Below the pieces are notes generated by a model. That model was not told the DNA's origin. It saw only the letters and a list, made by a program, of their open reading frames with translations, and did no database searches. From Streptomyces parvulus (GTDB lineage Bacteria > Actinomycetota > Actinomycetes > Streptomycetales > Streptomycetaceae): DNA of 64,000 nt. Positions 35,404 through 43,938 of this stretch are shown here, piece by piece (position 1 is the first letter of the stretch; each line of letters begins with the position of its first letter). Both the position numbers and the translations under genes were made by a program. The DNA is taken from contig NZ_BMRX01000017.1 in assembly GCF_014648855.1 (NCBI RefSeq), forward strand, positions 62,001 through 126,000, written 5' to 3'.

Positions 35404-36234
35404 ATGGACATCGACGTTCTGGGGGCGCTGAGCGTCAGGGAGAACGGCCTGTCGGTAACCCCGACGGCTCCGAAGCCCCGTCAGGTGCTCGCGCTCCTCG
35501 CCCTCCAGGCGGACCAGGTGGTGCCGGTCCGGACGCTCATAGACGAACTGTGGGGCGAACGGCCGCCCCGCAGCGCACGCACCACGCTCCAGACCTACGT
35601 GCTCCAGCTCCGGGAGCTCATCTCCACCGCGCTGCGCCAGGACCCCGAGAACACCGGGGGGCGCACCGCCAAGGACGTGCTCGTCACCCTGCCCGGCGGA
35701 TACCTGCTCAACACGTCGGACGGCACCAGTGACGTCCGCGAGTTCGAGCGGCTGGCCGGCCTCGGCTACCGGGCCATGGACGCCGACGACTTCGCGGGCG
35801 CCGCCCGCCACCTGCGCGACGCCCTGGGGCTGTGGACCGGGGGTGCGCTGGCCGACGTGCAGACCGGGGCCCAGCTGGAGATCGAGACCAGGCGTCTGGA
35901 GGAGACCCGGCTGTGCGCCCTGGACCAGCGCATCGAGGCCGACCTGCGGCTGGGCCGCCACCGCGAACTGCTGGGCGAGCTGACCGTGCTCGTCAGCCGC
36001 CACCGCACCCACGAGAACCTGCACGGCCAGCTCATGCTCGCCCTGCACCGCTCGGGCCGGCGCAGCGAGGCGCTGGACGTCTACCAGCGGCTGCGCAACG
36101 CGCTGGTGAGGGAACTCGGCCTCGAACCCTCCGCGGGCCTGCGCCGGATGCAGCGCTCGATCCTCATGTCCGGCCCCGAGTCGGTGCCGGTCGGCGCGGG
36201 CGCCGGCAGTGAACGGCTCAGCCGGGTCGGATAG
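35404..36234 (+). CDS. SARP-family pathway activator
   Basis: The 276-residue product has the standard SARP build: an OmpR-like winged helix (residues 1-95, with PRQVLALLALQADQVVPV and LIDELWGERPPRSARTTLQTYVLQLR) and a bacterial transcriptional activation domain (105-255, ending LALHRSGRRSEALDVYQRLRN). Size and order match ActII-ORF4 and RedD. It stands directly downstream of butyrolactone-receptor genes and an ARE-covered promoter, so it is the likely output switch of the signal: derepression when butyrolactone accumulates, then activation of structural genes. It is one of three SARP genes here. Confidence 0.92.
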   Translation: MDIDVLGALSVRENGLSVTPTAPKPRQVLALLALQADQVVPVRTLIDELWGERPPRSARTTLQTYVLQLRELISTALRQDPENTGGRTAKDVLVTLPGGYLLNTSDGTSDVREFERLAGLGYRAMDADDFAGAARHLRDALGLWTGGALADVQTGAQLEIETRRLEETRLCALDQRIEADLRLGRHRELLGELTVLVSRHRTHENLHGQLMLALHRSGRRSEALDVYQRLRNALVRELGLEPSAGLRRMQRSILMSGPESVPVGAGAGSERLSRVG

Positions 36235-36412
36235 CCGGGGAGACGGCCGTGCGGGCCGGCCTGCGCGTCACCGACGAGTGCTCCGGACGGCGGCCGCCTG
36301 CCTGGCGTTCCCGCCGCCCCCGTCGCCGCGCCGCGCGCCCTCCGTGCGGGCCGGACACACCCTCGTCCCGTCCGTCGCCGTCCCACCGGAACGGAATCCC
36401 AGGAGTCAGACC

Positions 36413-37159
36413 ATGTCCTTCGACCACAGCCGGACCCGCCCGCCCACGGCCCCCGCGCCCGTCCCCGACGACCTGCTGAGCGAACTCGTCGACATACTCG
36501 CCGCGGTACTGCACCTGAAGTCCGACAAGGTCGACCCGGGCCGGACGTTCCGTTCGCTGGGCCTCGACTCGCTGCTCACCGTCGAGTTCGTGGCCACCGT
36601 CAACGCCCGCCACGGCACGGCCGTCAAGCCGGACGCGCTCTTCGACCACCCCACCCCGCTGGCCTTCGCCCGGCACGTGATCCGGGAGCGGGGCGCGGGA
36701 TACGACGCACCGGCCGGGCAACCGCCGCTGAACGGAGTTGGGTTCACCCGCCCAGGGGCGCCGGCGGTGCCGGAGGCCGGGCGGCGGTGGGCCGACGCGC
36801 CGGCCGACACCTCGGCGCGCGAGACGGTGCTGGAGGTGCTGCGCGAGGAACTCGCCCGCATCCTGTGCTGCGACCCCTGGGAGCTGAGCACCACGGCGCC
36901 CTTCAACGTCCTCGGCATCGACTCGATCCTGGCCGCGCAGTTCGTGGCGACGGTCAACGAGATCTACGGCATGCACGAACGCCCCGTCACGCTGTACGAC
37001 CACCCCGACCTCGCGGCGCTGGCCGCGCACATCGCTTCCCTCACCGGTCCCGGACCCGCCCCGAGCGGGACACCGGACCTCGCGGACCTCCTCGACGCCG
37101 TGCGCGACGACCGGATCTCCGTGGACGAAGCCCTCGCCCTGCTGCCCCGGCGGGCCTGA
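36413..37159 (+). CDS. Tandem acyl carrier protein (two ACP domains)
   Basis: The 248-residue protein holds two carrier domains. The first (residues 18-95) has GLDSLLTVEF, the second (137-220) has GIDSILAAQF, with the modifiable serines near 50 and 168. A linker rich in Pro, Ala and Gly joins them. A C-terminal segment (LADLLDAVRDDRISVDEALALLPRR) resembles the small helical modules found after ACPs in trans-AT-like systems. AGGAGTCAGACC precedes the ATG. It lies 17 bp before the degenerate KS gene, and the two proteins probably work as a pair. Both carriers look type I-like rather than like type II ACPs. Confidence 0.88.
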   Translation: MSFDHSRTRPPTAPAPVPDDLLSELVDILAAVLHLKSDKVDPGRTFRSLGLDSLLTVEFVATVNARHGTAVKPDALFDHPTPLAFARHVIRERGAGYDAPAGQPPLNGVGFTRPGAPAVPEAGRRWADAPADTSARETVLEVLREELARILCCDPWELSTTAPFNVLGIDSILAAQFVATVNEIYGMHERPVTLYDHPDLAALAAHIASLTGPGPAPSGTPDLADLLDAVRDDRISVDEALALLPRRA

Positions 37160-37176
37160 ACGAACCGGTGTGCCCC

Positions 37177-39036
37177 ATGGACGAACGTGAGATCCTCACC
37201 CGGTTCAAGGCCGGAACCCTCGGCCGGGACGACGCGGCCCGCCTGCTGAACGGAGCGCGGCAGCCCAGGACCGAGACCCCGTTCCCGCCGCCCCGGCCGG
37301 ACACCGTGCAGAACCCGGACCACGGCGTTCCCGACGCCCATGGCGCGTCCGTCGGCCCCGGCGCCTTCGACGGTGACCGCGTCCTCGACAGCCGGGCCGC
37401 CGCCGACCGCGCGACCTCCACCGACCTCATCGCCGTCGTCGGTATCGCCGGCCGCTACCCGCTCGCCCCCGACCTGCACGCCCACTGGGACAACCTGCTG
37501 ACGGGCCGCGACACGTCCTCGGCCGTGCCCGCCACCCGCGCGTGGCTCGCCTCCTCGGCAGCCGGCCGGCGCGGCCACTTCCTGGACGCCGTCGCCGACT
37601 TCGACCCCGAGTTCCACGGCATCACGCCCACCGAGGCCGCCCAGATGGACCCGCAGGAGCGGCTCTTCCTGGAGGTCGCCTGGGACGCGCTGGAGGACGC
37701 GGGATACACCGGCTCCCGGCTGGACGACCTGACCACCGCGAGCGGCGCGTCACGCGCGCTCGGCGTGTTCGTGGGAGCCGCCAGCCACGACTACGCCCTC
37801 CTGGCCGCCGGCGCCTGGACCCCCGGCGCGGGTGCGATTCCCGCGGCGGGACACTGGGGCCTGCCCGGCCGGCTGGCCGCGTCGCTGGAACTCACCGGGC
37901 CCGCACAGGCCGTCGACACCGCGGAGTGCTCCGGCCTCACCGCGGTCCACCTGGCCGTCGGCGCACTGCGCCGCGGCGAGTGCGCGGCCGCCGTCGCCGG
38001 AGGCGTCGAACTGGTGCTGCACCCCGCACGCCTCGCGGACGGCGCGGGCGAGGGCGTCGGAGCCGTGGTGCTCAAGCCGCTGCACCGCGCGCTCGCGGAC
38101 GGCGACCGCGTGCACGCCGTCGTCCGCGACACCGCGGGCGGCCACCGGACCCGCCCCCGCCGGCCGGAACCCCGTGCGGCGGAGGAGGCGCACGAGTCCC
38201 GCGAGACGACCGCACGGCGCATCGGGTCGGCCGGCGCGGTCACCGGGATCGCTGCACTGACCGACGCCGTGCTCCAGGTGCGCAACGGCGTGCGGATCAC
38301 CGGCGGACCGGAGAGCGCCGGGGTCCCCTGGCCGCGGACGCGCGACGAGGCGGGGCGGGAACTGCCGCGCACCGCCACGGTCGAGATCGCGGCCGAGAGC
38401 GGCGGCACGGCGTGGGCCGTGATCGAGGAGTACACCGCGGAGCCCGGCGGGACGGACCCCGGTGGGGACGGAGGGCCGCTGCTGCTGTCCGCTCCGACCC
38501 CCGCCCACCTGGCCGCCACCGCGCGCCGACTGGCCGACTGGCTGACCGCGACCGCAGACGCCCCCGCCGACGCAGACGCAGACGCAGACACCAACGCGGG
38601 CCACCCCGCGTCCGGACCGGCGCCCGCCGGCCTGGCACGGGCGCTGCGCGTCGGACGGGCCGCCCTGCCCTGCCGTATCGCCCTGCCCGCCTCCCGCGGC
38701 GTGACCGAACTCGTCGCCCGGCTGCGGCACTTCGCCGACACCGGTGAGGCCGGGCCGGAGGGCGCCACGGCCGACCTGCGCGACGGCCGCGGCGACCCCT
38801 TGGGCCTCGACGGACTGCCGGAGACCCGCGACTACCTCATCGCCCTGTGGCGGGCCGGACACACCGAGACGCTCACCCGGCTCTGGCTGAACGGCGTCGG
38901 CGTCGACTGGGCCGCGCTGGAGGCCGCGTCGCCGTGGGCGGCACCGTCCCAGCCGCCGCCACCGTCCGCCCGGCTGCGCCGCCCGCTGTGGCTGGGCGCG
39001 GACCGTGCCCGGGAGGAACCGGAGCCGAACGGATGA
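37177..39036 (+). CDS. Degenerate stand-alone ketosynthase-like protein
   Basis: After an 80-residue lead (EREILTRFKAGTLGRDDAARLL, a motif seen at the head of some PKS proteins), a KS fold starts at VVGIAGRYPLAPDLHAHWDNL. The nucleophile region reads VDTAECSGLTAVHLAVGALRRG: the position of the catalytic Cys in VDTACSSSL is Glu (about residue 250) and a Cys stands one place later. The segment between LKPLHRALADGDRVHAVV and RRIGSAGAVTGIAALTDAVL is only about 30 residues, so the HGTGT histidine motif is missing, and the lysine/histidine of the usual NIGH block is also lost. The 619-residue protein ends in a typical post-KS linker (LTRLWLNGVGVDWAALE). It is unlikely to condense; decarboxylation, transfer or scaffolding are possible. 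The ATG is chosen by position; a GTG nine bases earlier is possible. Confidence 0.8.
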   Translation: MDEREILTRFKAGTLGRDDAARLLNGARQPRTETPFPPPRPDTVQNPDHGVPDAHGASVGPGAFDGDRVLDSRAAADRATSTDLIAVVGIAGRYPLAPDLHAHWDNLLTGRDTSSAVPATRAWLASSAAGRRGHFLDAVADFDPEFHGITPTEAAQMDPQERLFLEVAWDALEDAGYTGSRLDDLTTASGASRALGVFVGAASHDYALLAAGAWTPGAGAIPAAGHWGLPGRLAASLELTGPAQAVDTAECSGLTAVHLAVGALRRGECAAAVAGGVELVLHPARLADGAGEGVGAVVLKPLHRALADGDRVHAVVRDTAGGHRTRPRRPEPRAAEEAHESRETTARRIGSAGAVTGIAALTDAVLQVRNGVRITGGPESAGVPWPRTRDEAGRELPRTATVEIAAESGGTAWAVIEEYTAEPGGTDPGGDGGPLLLSAPTPAHLAATARRLADWLTATADAPADADADADTNAGHPASGPAPAGLARALRVGRAALPCRIALPASRGVTELVARLRHFADTGEAGPEGATADLRDGRGDPLGLDGLPETRDYLIALWRAGHTETLTRLWLNGVGVDWAALEAASPWAAPSQPPPPSARLRRPLWLGADRAREEPEPNG

Positions 39037-39863
39037 AGACCGAGGCCCTCGCGGCCGGCCCGCCGGTCCCGCGCGACCGGCCCGAGCCGGTGAAGCTGTT
39101 CTTCTGCCCCAACGACGAACTCGTCCCGGGCATCGCGGCCCTGCTGGCCCGGCACTGGCTGGACGAGCACGAACAGGAGATAGCCGCCCGGTTCCTCTTC
39201 GAACGCGACCGGCGCCAGTACCTGGTGGCGCACTCCCTGGTACGGCGCGTGCTCGCCCTGGAGAGCGGACTGCCGGAGGCCGAGGCCGTCATCTGGCGGT
39301 CCTCGCGCGGACGGCCGTTCCTCCAGAAGCCCGCCGAAGGACTGCCCCGCGGCGGCCGGGAGCTGGACTTCAACCTCTCGCACGCGGGCGGCCACAACCT
39401 GCTCGGCGTCGTGCGACGGCACCGTGTCGGCGTGGACGTGGAACGGCTCGACCGCGGCGACCAGGGCTTCGAGACGATCCTGGAGACGTTCGCGGCGTCC
39501 GAGCGGGACTGGGTGACCCGGGCCGCCCCCGGCCGCCCCCGCGACCGGCGGCTGCTGCGCCTGTGGACACTGAAGGAGGCCTACTCCAAGGCCCGCGGTC
39601 TGGGCCTGAGCCTGCCCTTCGACGCGTTCTCCTTCACGCTCGCCGAGGACCGGGGCGTCCTCGGTTTCCAACCGCCGGAGAACGACACCGAGCGGCGCTG
39701 GCGGTTCGTCGAACTGGAGCCGGTGCCCGACGTACTGGCCGCCGTGGCCGTCCTCGCCGATTCCGACGCGCCGCCCGTCCTCCAGCTCCACCACGGATTC
39801 CCCTGGGGCCGCTCCGCCCCGCGGCTGGTGCCCCTGCCCGAGCCGGTGCCGGCATCGAGGTGA
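39033..39863 (+). CDS. Sfp-type 4'-phosphopantetheinyl transferase
   Basis: This enzyme loads phosphopantetheine on carrier proteins. The 276-residue product has the family motifs LDFNLSHAGGHNLLGVV (about 108-124), VGVDVERLDR (about 131-140, metal-binding Asp/Glu) and LWTLKEAYSKARGLGL (about 177-192). The ATG overlaps the stop of the KS-like gene (ATGA), so the tandem ACP, KS-like protein and PPTase form a translationally linked set; this PPTase may be dedicated to those carriers. A second PPTase gene is cut by the right edge of the window. Confidence 0.93.
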   Translation: MKTEALAAGPPVPRDRPEPVKLFFCPNDELVPGIAALLARHWLDEHEQEIAARFLFERDRRQYLVAHSLVRRVLALESGLPEAEAVIWRSSRGRPFLQKPAEGLPRGGRELDFNLSHAGGHNLLGVVRRHRVGVDVERLDRGDQGFETILETFAASERDWVTRAAPGRPRDRRLLRLWTLKEAYSKARGLGLSLPFDAFSFTLAEDRGVLGFQPPENDTERRWRFVELEPVPDVLAAVAVLADSDAPPVLQLHHGFPWGRSAPRLVPLPEPVPASR

Positions 39864-39867
39864 ACGC

Positions 39868-42171
39868 ATGGGTACGGGGGAAGGACTGATCGGACGACAG
39901 GAACCGCTCCGGCTCCTGGAGGGTCTGCTGGCCGACGCCCGGCAGGGGCGGGGGAGTGCCGCGGCGCTCACCGGCAGCCCCGGCACCGGCAAGAGCGCCG
40001 TGCTGCGGGCGCTCGCCGCGTCGGCCGCCGGCGCCGGCGCCACGGTGCTCGGCGCCTGCGCCACCGAGGCCGAGTCGGACCTGCCGCTCGGCGTGGTGGG
40101 CCAGCTGCTCAGCGGCGCCGCCGGACCGGGCACCGCCTCCGGCGGGAGCGGCGCCGGGGCCAGGCCCGAGGCCCTGTACGAGGCACTGCGCGCGCTCGGC
40201 GGACGACGGCCCCTGGTCGTGACCGTCGACGACGTCCACCACACCGACGAGCAGTCCGCCCGCTGCCTGCTCTACCTGTGCGGGCGGCTCGCCGCCACCG
40301 GCGTGCTGCTGGTGCTGGCCGGACGGCCGCAGACGGCCCCCTCGCTGCCGCTGGCCGAAGTGCTCGGCCACCCGCGCTGCGTCCCGCTGCCGTTGCGCAC
40401 CCTCTCCGAGGACGAGGCAGCCGACTTCCTGCGCGCGGCCCCGGCCGCCATGGACGCGGCGGCGGCCCGGCGGCTGGCCCCCGACTGGCACCGCTTCACC
40501 GGTGGCAACCCGCGGCTGCTGCACGGCCTGCTGGCCGACCACCGGGACTGCGGACCGGTGCGCCCGGCCCGGCCCATCGCCGGTACCGCCTTCCGGCGTG
40601 CCGTCGCCGACTGCCTGCGCGGTGCCGAGGACCCCGTGCGAAGCGCCGCGCAGGCCCTGGCCGTACTCGCCGACCAGGTGACCCTGACGCTGCTCGCCCG
40701 GTTCCTGGGCGTGCCCGAACGGGCCGTCGTCCCGCGGCTGGCCGCGCTGGAGGCCACCGGACTGCTCGACGCGGGCCGGCTGCGCCACCGAGGGGTGAGC
40801 GCGGCCGTGCTGGAGTCGCTGACCGCGGAGGAGAGCGCCCGGCTGCACGCCCGCGCGGCCGGCGTGCTCCACGACCACGGTGCCGAACCGTCCGCCGTAG
40901 CCGCCCACCTCGTCGCCGCCGAGGCCGCGCGGACCACCGACGGCGCCACCGGCGACACCCCCGTCTGGGCCGTCCCGGTGCTCGCGGAGGCCGCTCGGCA
41001 CGCGATGCCCGCCGGACAGGCGCGCCGCGCCGCCGAGTTCCTGCGCACCGCCCACCGGCTGCCCGACGGCGGGCAGCGCCCCGACGGCATGCTCGCCACG
41101 CTGGCGCGGGCCGAGTGGGAGAGTGACCCGGCGTCCGTCATCCGCCATCTGAGCGCCCTCGAACGCGACCTCGCCGCCCGCGCCCCGGACGACCCGTGGT
41201 GGACGGAGGGAGCGGCCCAGCTGCTGTGGCACGGCCGGTACGAGACGGTGGCCCGGGGCGCGGCCGACGCCGGGGACGGCCCCCGGGCCCGAGAGGTGCG
41301 GACCGCGCTCGGTCACCTGTACCCCGGGGCCGGCCGGGACGGCACCGCACCCGAACCCGACGCCGTGGAACGGGTGCTGGTGTCGGTCGTCCACGCACTC
41401 GCGCCCCCGCCCTCCGTACCGGCCCTGCTCGTCGCTCTGTCGTACGCCGGAGAGACGGAGCGGGCCGCGCGGTGGCGCGAGCTGACCGACGGAGCGGAAC
41501 CGGCCGAGGCCACGGTGGCCCGGCAGGCCGTCGCGGCGGCCGTGGCGGCCGTACTGCACGTGCGCACGGGCTCCCACGGCACCGGAGCGGCCCACGCTGC
41601 GCGGGCACTGGCCCTGATGACGCCCGCCGCCTGGGGGGTCGCCGTGGGCATGCCGCTGGCGGCGGGCGTGCGGGCGGCGACCGCGCTGCGGGCGCACGAC
41701 GAGGCGGCGCGGCTGCTGCGCGTGCCGGTGCCGGACGCCCTGTTCCGCACCCGGCCCGGACTGCACTACCTGCTGGCCAGGGGCGGCCACCTGCTGGCCG
41801 CTGGACGGGCGCGGTCCGCGCTCGCCGACTTCCACGCCTGCCGCGACCTGCTCGCCGAGTGGGGCGAGCGGACCCGCGGCGGACTCGACTGGCGGACCCC
41901 GGCGGACGAGGCGCTGCGCCGCCTGGGTCACACCCCGGACGGAGACCCCGTCGCGGTGCTCACCCGGGCCGAGCGGCGCGTGGCGATGCTCGCCGCGGCC
42001 GGCTGCACGAACCGGGCCATCGCCGCCCGCCTGTACGTCACGACCAGCACCGTCGAGCAGCACCTCACCCACGTCTACCGCAAACTGCGGGTGCGTTCGC
42101 GGGGCGACCTCGTGCGACTGGTCGGCACCCGTCCCGCCGGGCCGGGAGACCTCCGCCCGGAGCCCGTCTGA
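39868..42171 (+). CDS. Large ATP-binding LuxR-family (LAL) regulator
   Basis: The 767-residue product has an N-terminal AAA-type ATPase with Walker A GSPGTGKSAVLRAL (about 34-47) and Walker B PLVVTVDDVHHTDEQS (about 113-128), a long helical middle, and a C-terminal LuxR helix-turn-helix (RRVAMLAAAGCTNRAIAARLYVT, about 703-740). LAL proteins are usually 850-950 residues, so this one is short. GAGGTGAAC precedes the ATG, four bases after the PPTase stop, so it probably shares that transcript. It ends 18 bp from the convergent dehydrogenase gene. It is a likely second pathway activator. Confidence 0.9.
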   Translation: MGTGEGLIGRQEPLRLLEGLLADARQGRGSAAALTGSPGTGKSAVLRALAASAAGAGATVLGACATEAESDLPLGVVGQLLSGAAGPGTASGGSGAGARPEALYEALRALGGRRPLVVTVDDVHHTDEQSARCLLYLCGRLAATGVLLVLAGRPQTAPSLPLAEVLGHPRCVPLPLRTLSEDEAADFLRAAPAAMDAAAARRLAPDWHRFTGGNPRLLHGLLADHRDCGPVRPARPIAGTAFRRAVADCLRGAEDPVRSAAQALAVLADQVTLTLLARFLGVPERAVVPRLAALEATGLLDAGRLRHRGVSAAVLESLTAEESARLHARAAGVLHDHGAEPSAVAAHLVAAEAARTTDGATGDTPVWAVPVLAEAARHAMPAGQARRAAEFLRTAHRLPDGGQRPDGMLATLARAEWESDPASVIRHLSALERDLAARAPDDPWWTEGAAQLLWHGRYETVARGAADAGDGPRAREVRTALGHLYPGAGRDGTAPEPDAVERVLVSVVHALAPPPSVPALLVALSYAGETERAARWRELTDGAEPAEATVARQAVAAAVAAVLHVRTGSHGTGAAHAARALALMTPAAWGVAVGMPLAAGVRAATALRAHDEAARLLRVPVPDALFRTRPGLHYLLARGGHLLAAGRARSALADFHACRDLLAEWGERTRGGLDWRTPADEALRRLGHTPDGDPVAVLTRAERRVAMLAAAGCTNRAIAARLYVTTSTVEQHLTHVYRKLRVRSRGDLVRLVGTRPAGPGDLRPEPV

Positions 42172-42189
42172 GCGCGGGCGCCGGTCCGG

Positions 42190-43938
42190 TCAGCGGGCGG
42201 TGGTGCGCAGGCCCCGCCGGTTCTTGCGGCCCAGCAGCCCGGCCGACACGAGTTCCGCGAGGGCGTCCGAGGGCTCGTAGTCCGGCGTCTCGAAGTGGTC
42301 GAACAGGCGGTGCTGGATGGCCAGGGAGACGTCCAGGCCGATGGTGTCCAGCAGCGCGAACGGGCCCATGGGGTAGCCGAAGCCGCGCTCCACGGCGGCG
42401 TCGGTGCGCTCGACGACGCGGTCGTCCGCCCCCGGCCGGTCCAGCAGTGCCAGGGCCGCCCCGAGGTAGGGGAAGAGCAGGCTGTTCACGATGAAGCCGG
42501 TGCGGTCGGGACACTCGACCACCGTCTTGCCGAGCCCGGCGCAGAACGCGCGGGCGGTGGCGAGCACGCCGGGGTCCGTGCCGGGCGCGTGCGCCAGCTC
42601 CACCAGCCGCATCACCGGCGCCGGGTTGAAGAAGTGCAGCCCGACGACGTCGGCGGGCCGGCCGGACGCCTCGGCGCACGCGGCCACCGACAGGCTGGAC
42701 GTCGTGGTCGACAGCACGGTGCCGGGATCGCAGGCCTCGCCCAGCGCCGCGAACATCTCCCGCTTGACGTCCGGGTCCTCGGCGACCGCCTCGATCACCA
42801 GGTCGCAGCCGGCGAACGCGTCGAGCCCGGTGGCGCCGTCGAGCCGGTCCAGGGCGGCCTGCCGCTCGGCCGGCGTGACCCTGCCGCGGCGTACCCCCCG
42901 GGTGAGCGAGTCGGCGACGGACGCCAGGGCGGCGTCCGCCTTCGCCGCGCCGCGGGCGACCAGGACGGTGGGGTGGCCGGCGAGGACCGTGACCTCCGCG
43001 ATGCCCCGGGCCATGGCGCCGGAGCCCAGCACCCCGACCCGGCGCACGGTGCGGGCGCCGGTCTCGTCCGGCGCGTCGCCCCGCTCACGGACGGGGGCGC
43101 CGGTCTCGTCGTACCCGTAGAACCCGCCGCCGCTCTTGCGGCCCAGGCGCCCGTCGCCGATCATCCGGCCGAGCAGCGGCGCCGGTTCGAAGGCGGTGTC
43201 GCCGGTGCGCCGCCACAGTCGCGTCAGGGCCGCGTGGGCGGTGTCGAGTCCGATGCGGTCCAGCGTCTGGAGCGGCCCGGCCGGCAGCCCGCAGCCCAGG
43301 CGCATGGCGGTGTCGACGTCCTCGTGGGAGGCGTAGCCCTCGGCGCACAGGGCGACCGCGCGGTTCAGCAGGCCGAGCACCAGGGCCCTGGCGTCGGCGG
43401 CGGGACCCGCGCCGACCTCGACCTCGGTGAGCCCCGCGGACGCCACCAGCCCGCGCGCGGCGGCGGTGGTCTCCTCGGAGGTCAGGCTCGTCGGCACCGC
43501 TTCCGCGGGGCCGCCCGGCGCGGGCGGGGTGAACAGGCGCAGCCCCGCGACGTCGGCGGGGCGCCCGCAGGCGATGGCCAGCCGGGCGACGGACAGGCCC
43601 GCCGCGGTGGTCAGCAGGGGGGTGCCGGGCGGGCAGACCTCGGTGACGCGGCGCAGCACCCCGGTCTTCACGGCCCCGTCCTCGGGGACCGCCTCGACGG
43701 CCAGCCGGACACCCCGCAGCCGCGCCGCGTCGTCGGTGAGGACCGGCTCGGGCGTTCCGTCGGGGGCGGGCGTGCCCTTGGCGCGGGTGGCGACCCGGGC
43801 GAGGACGTCGGGGTCGGTGTCCACACCGACGACGGCGTGGCCCGCCGCGTGCAGCAGGAGCAACAGGGCCTCGCCTACGGAGCCGAGGCCGACGACGCCG
43901 ATCGGCGCGCCGGAGGTGTCCGGGGTCTGCTGGGTCAT
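42190..43938 (-). CDS. Fused double 3-hydroxyacyl-CoA dehydrogenase
   Basis: The 582-residue protein contains two complete 3-hydroxybutyryl-CoA dehydrogenase-like halves. Half one (12-285) has VVGLGSVGEALLLLLHAAGH and ends GRLGRKSGGGFYGY; where the catalytic His should be it reads GLRLFTPPAP. Half two (306-582) has VLGSGAMARGIAEV and keeps GLHFFNPAPVM with the His and the downstream Asn in GFIVNSLLFPYL. So only the second half looks catalytic. It would reduce acetoacetyl-CoA to 3-hydroxybutyryl-CoA, or act in reverse. The ATG overlaps the stop of the crotonyl-CoA reductase gene upstream on the same strand, which ties it to a C4-unit supply route. No crotonase gene is visible. Confidence 0.88.
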   Translation of the reverse strand: MTQQTPDTSGAPIGVVGLGSVGEALLLLLHAAGHAVVGVDTDPDVLARVATRAKGTPAPDGTPEPVLTDDAARLRGVRLAVEAVPEDGAVKTGVLRRVTEVCPPGTPLLTTAAGLSVARLAIACGRPADVAGLRLFTPPAPGGPAEAVPTSLTSEETTAAARGLVASAGLTEVEVGAGPAADARALVLGLLNRAVALCAEGYASHEDVDTAMRLGCGLPAGPLQTLDRIGLDTAHAALTRLWRRTGDTAFEPAPLLGRMIGDGRLGRKSGGGFYGYDETGAPVRERGDAPDETGARTVRRVGVLGSGAMARGIAEVTVLAGHPTVLVARGAAKADAALASVADSLTRGVRRGRVTPAERQAALDRLDGATGLDAFAGCDLVIEAVAEDPDVKREMFAALGEACDPGTVLSTTTSSLSVAACAEASGRPADVVGLHFFNPAPVMRLVELAHAPGTDPGVLATARAFCAGLGKTVVECPDRTGFIVNSLLFPYLGAALALLDRPGADDRVVERTDAAVERGFGYPMGPFALLDTIGLDVSLAIQHRLFDHFETPDYEPSDALAELVSAGLLGRKNRRGLRTTAR

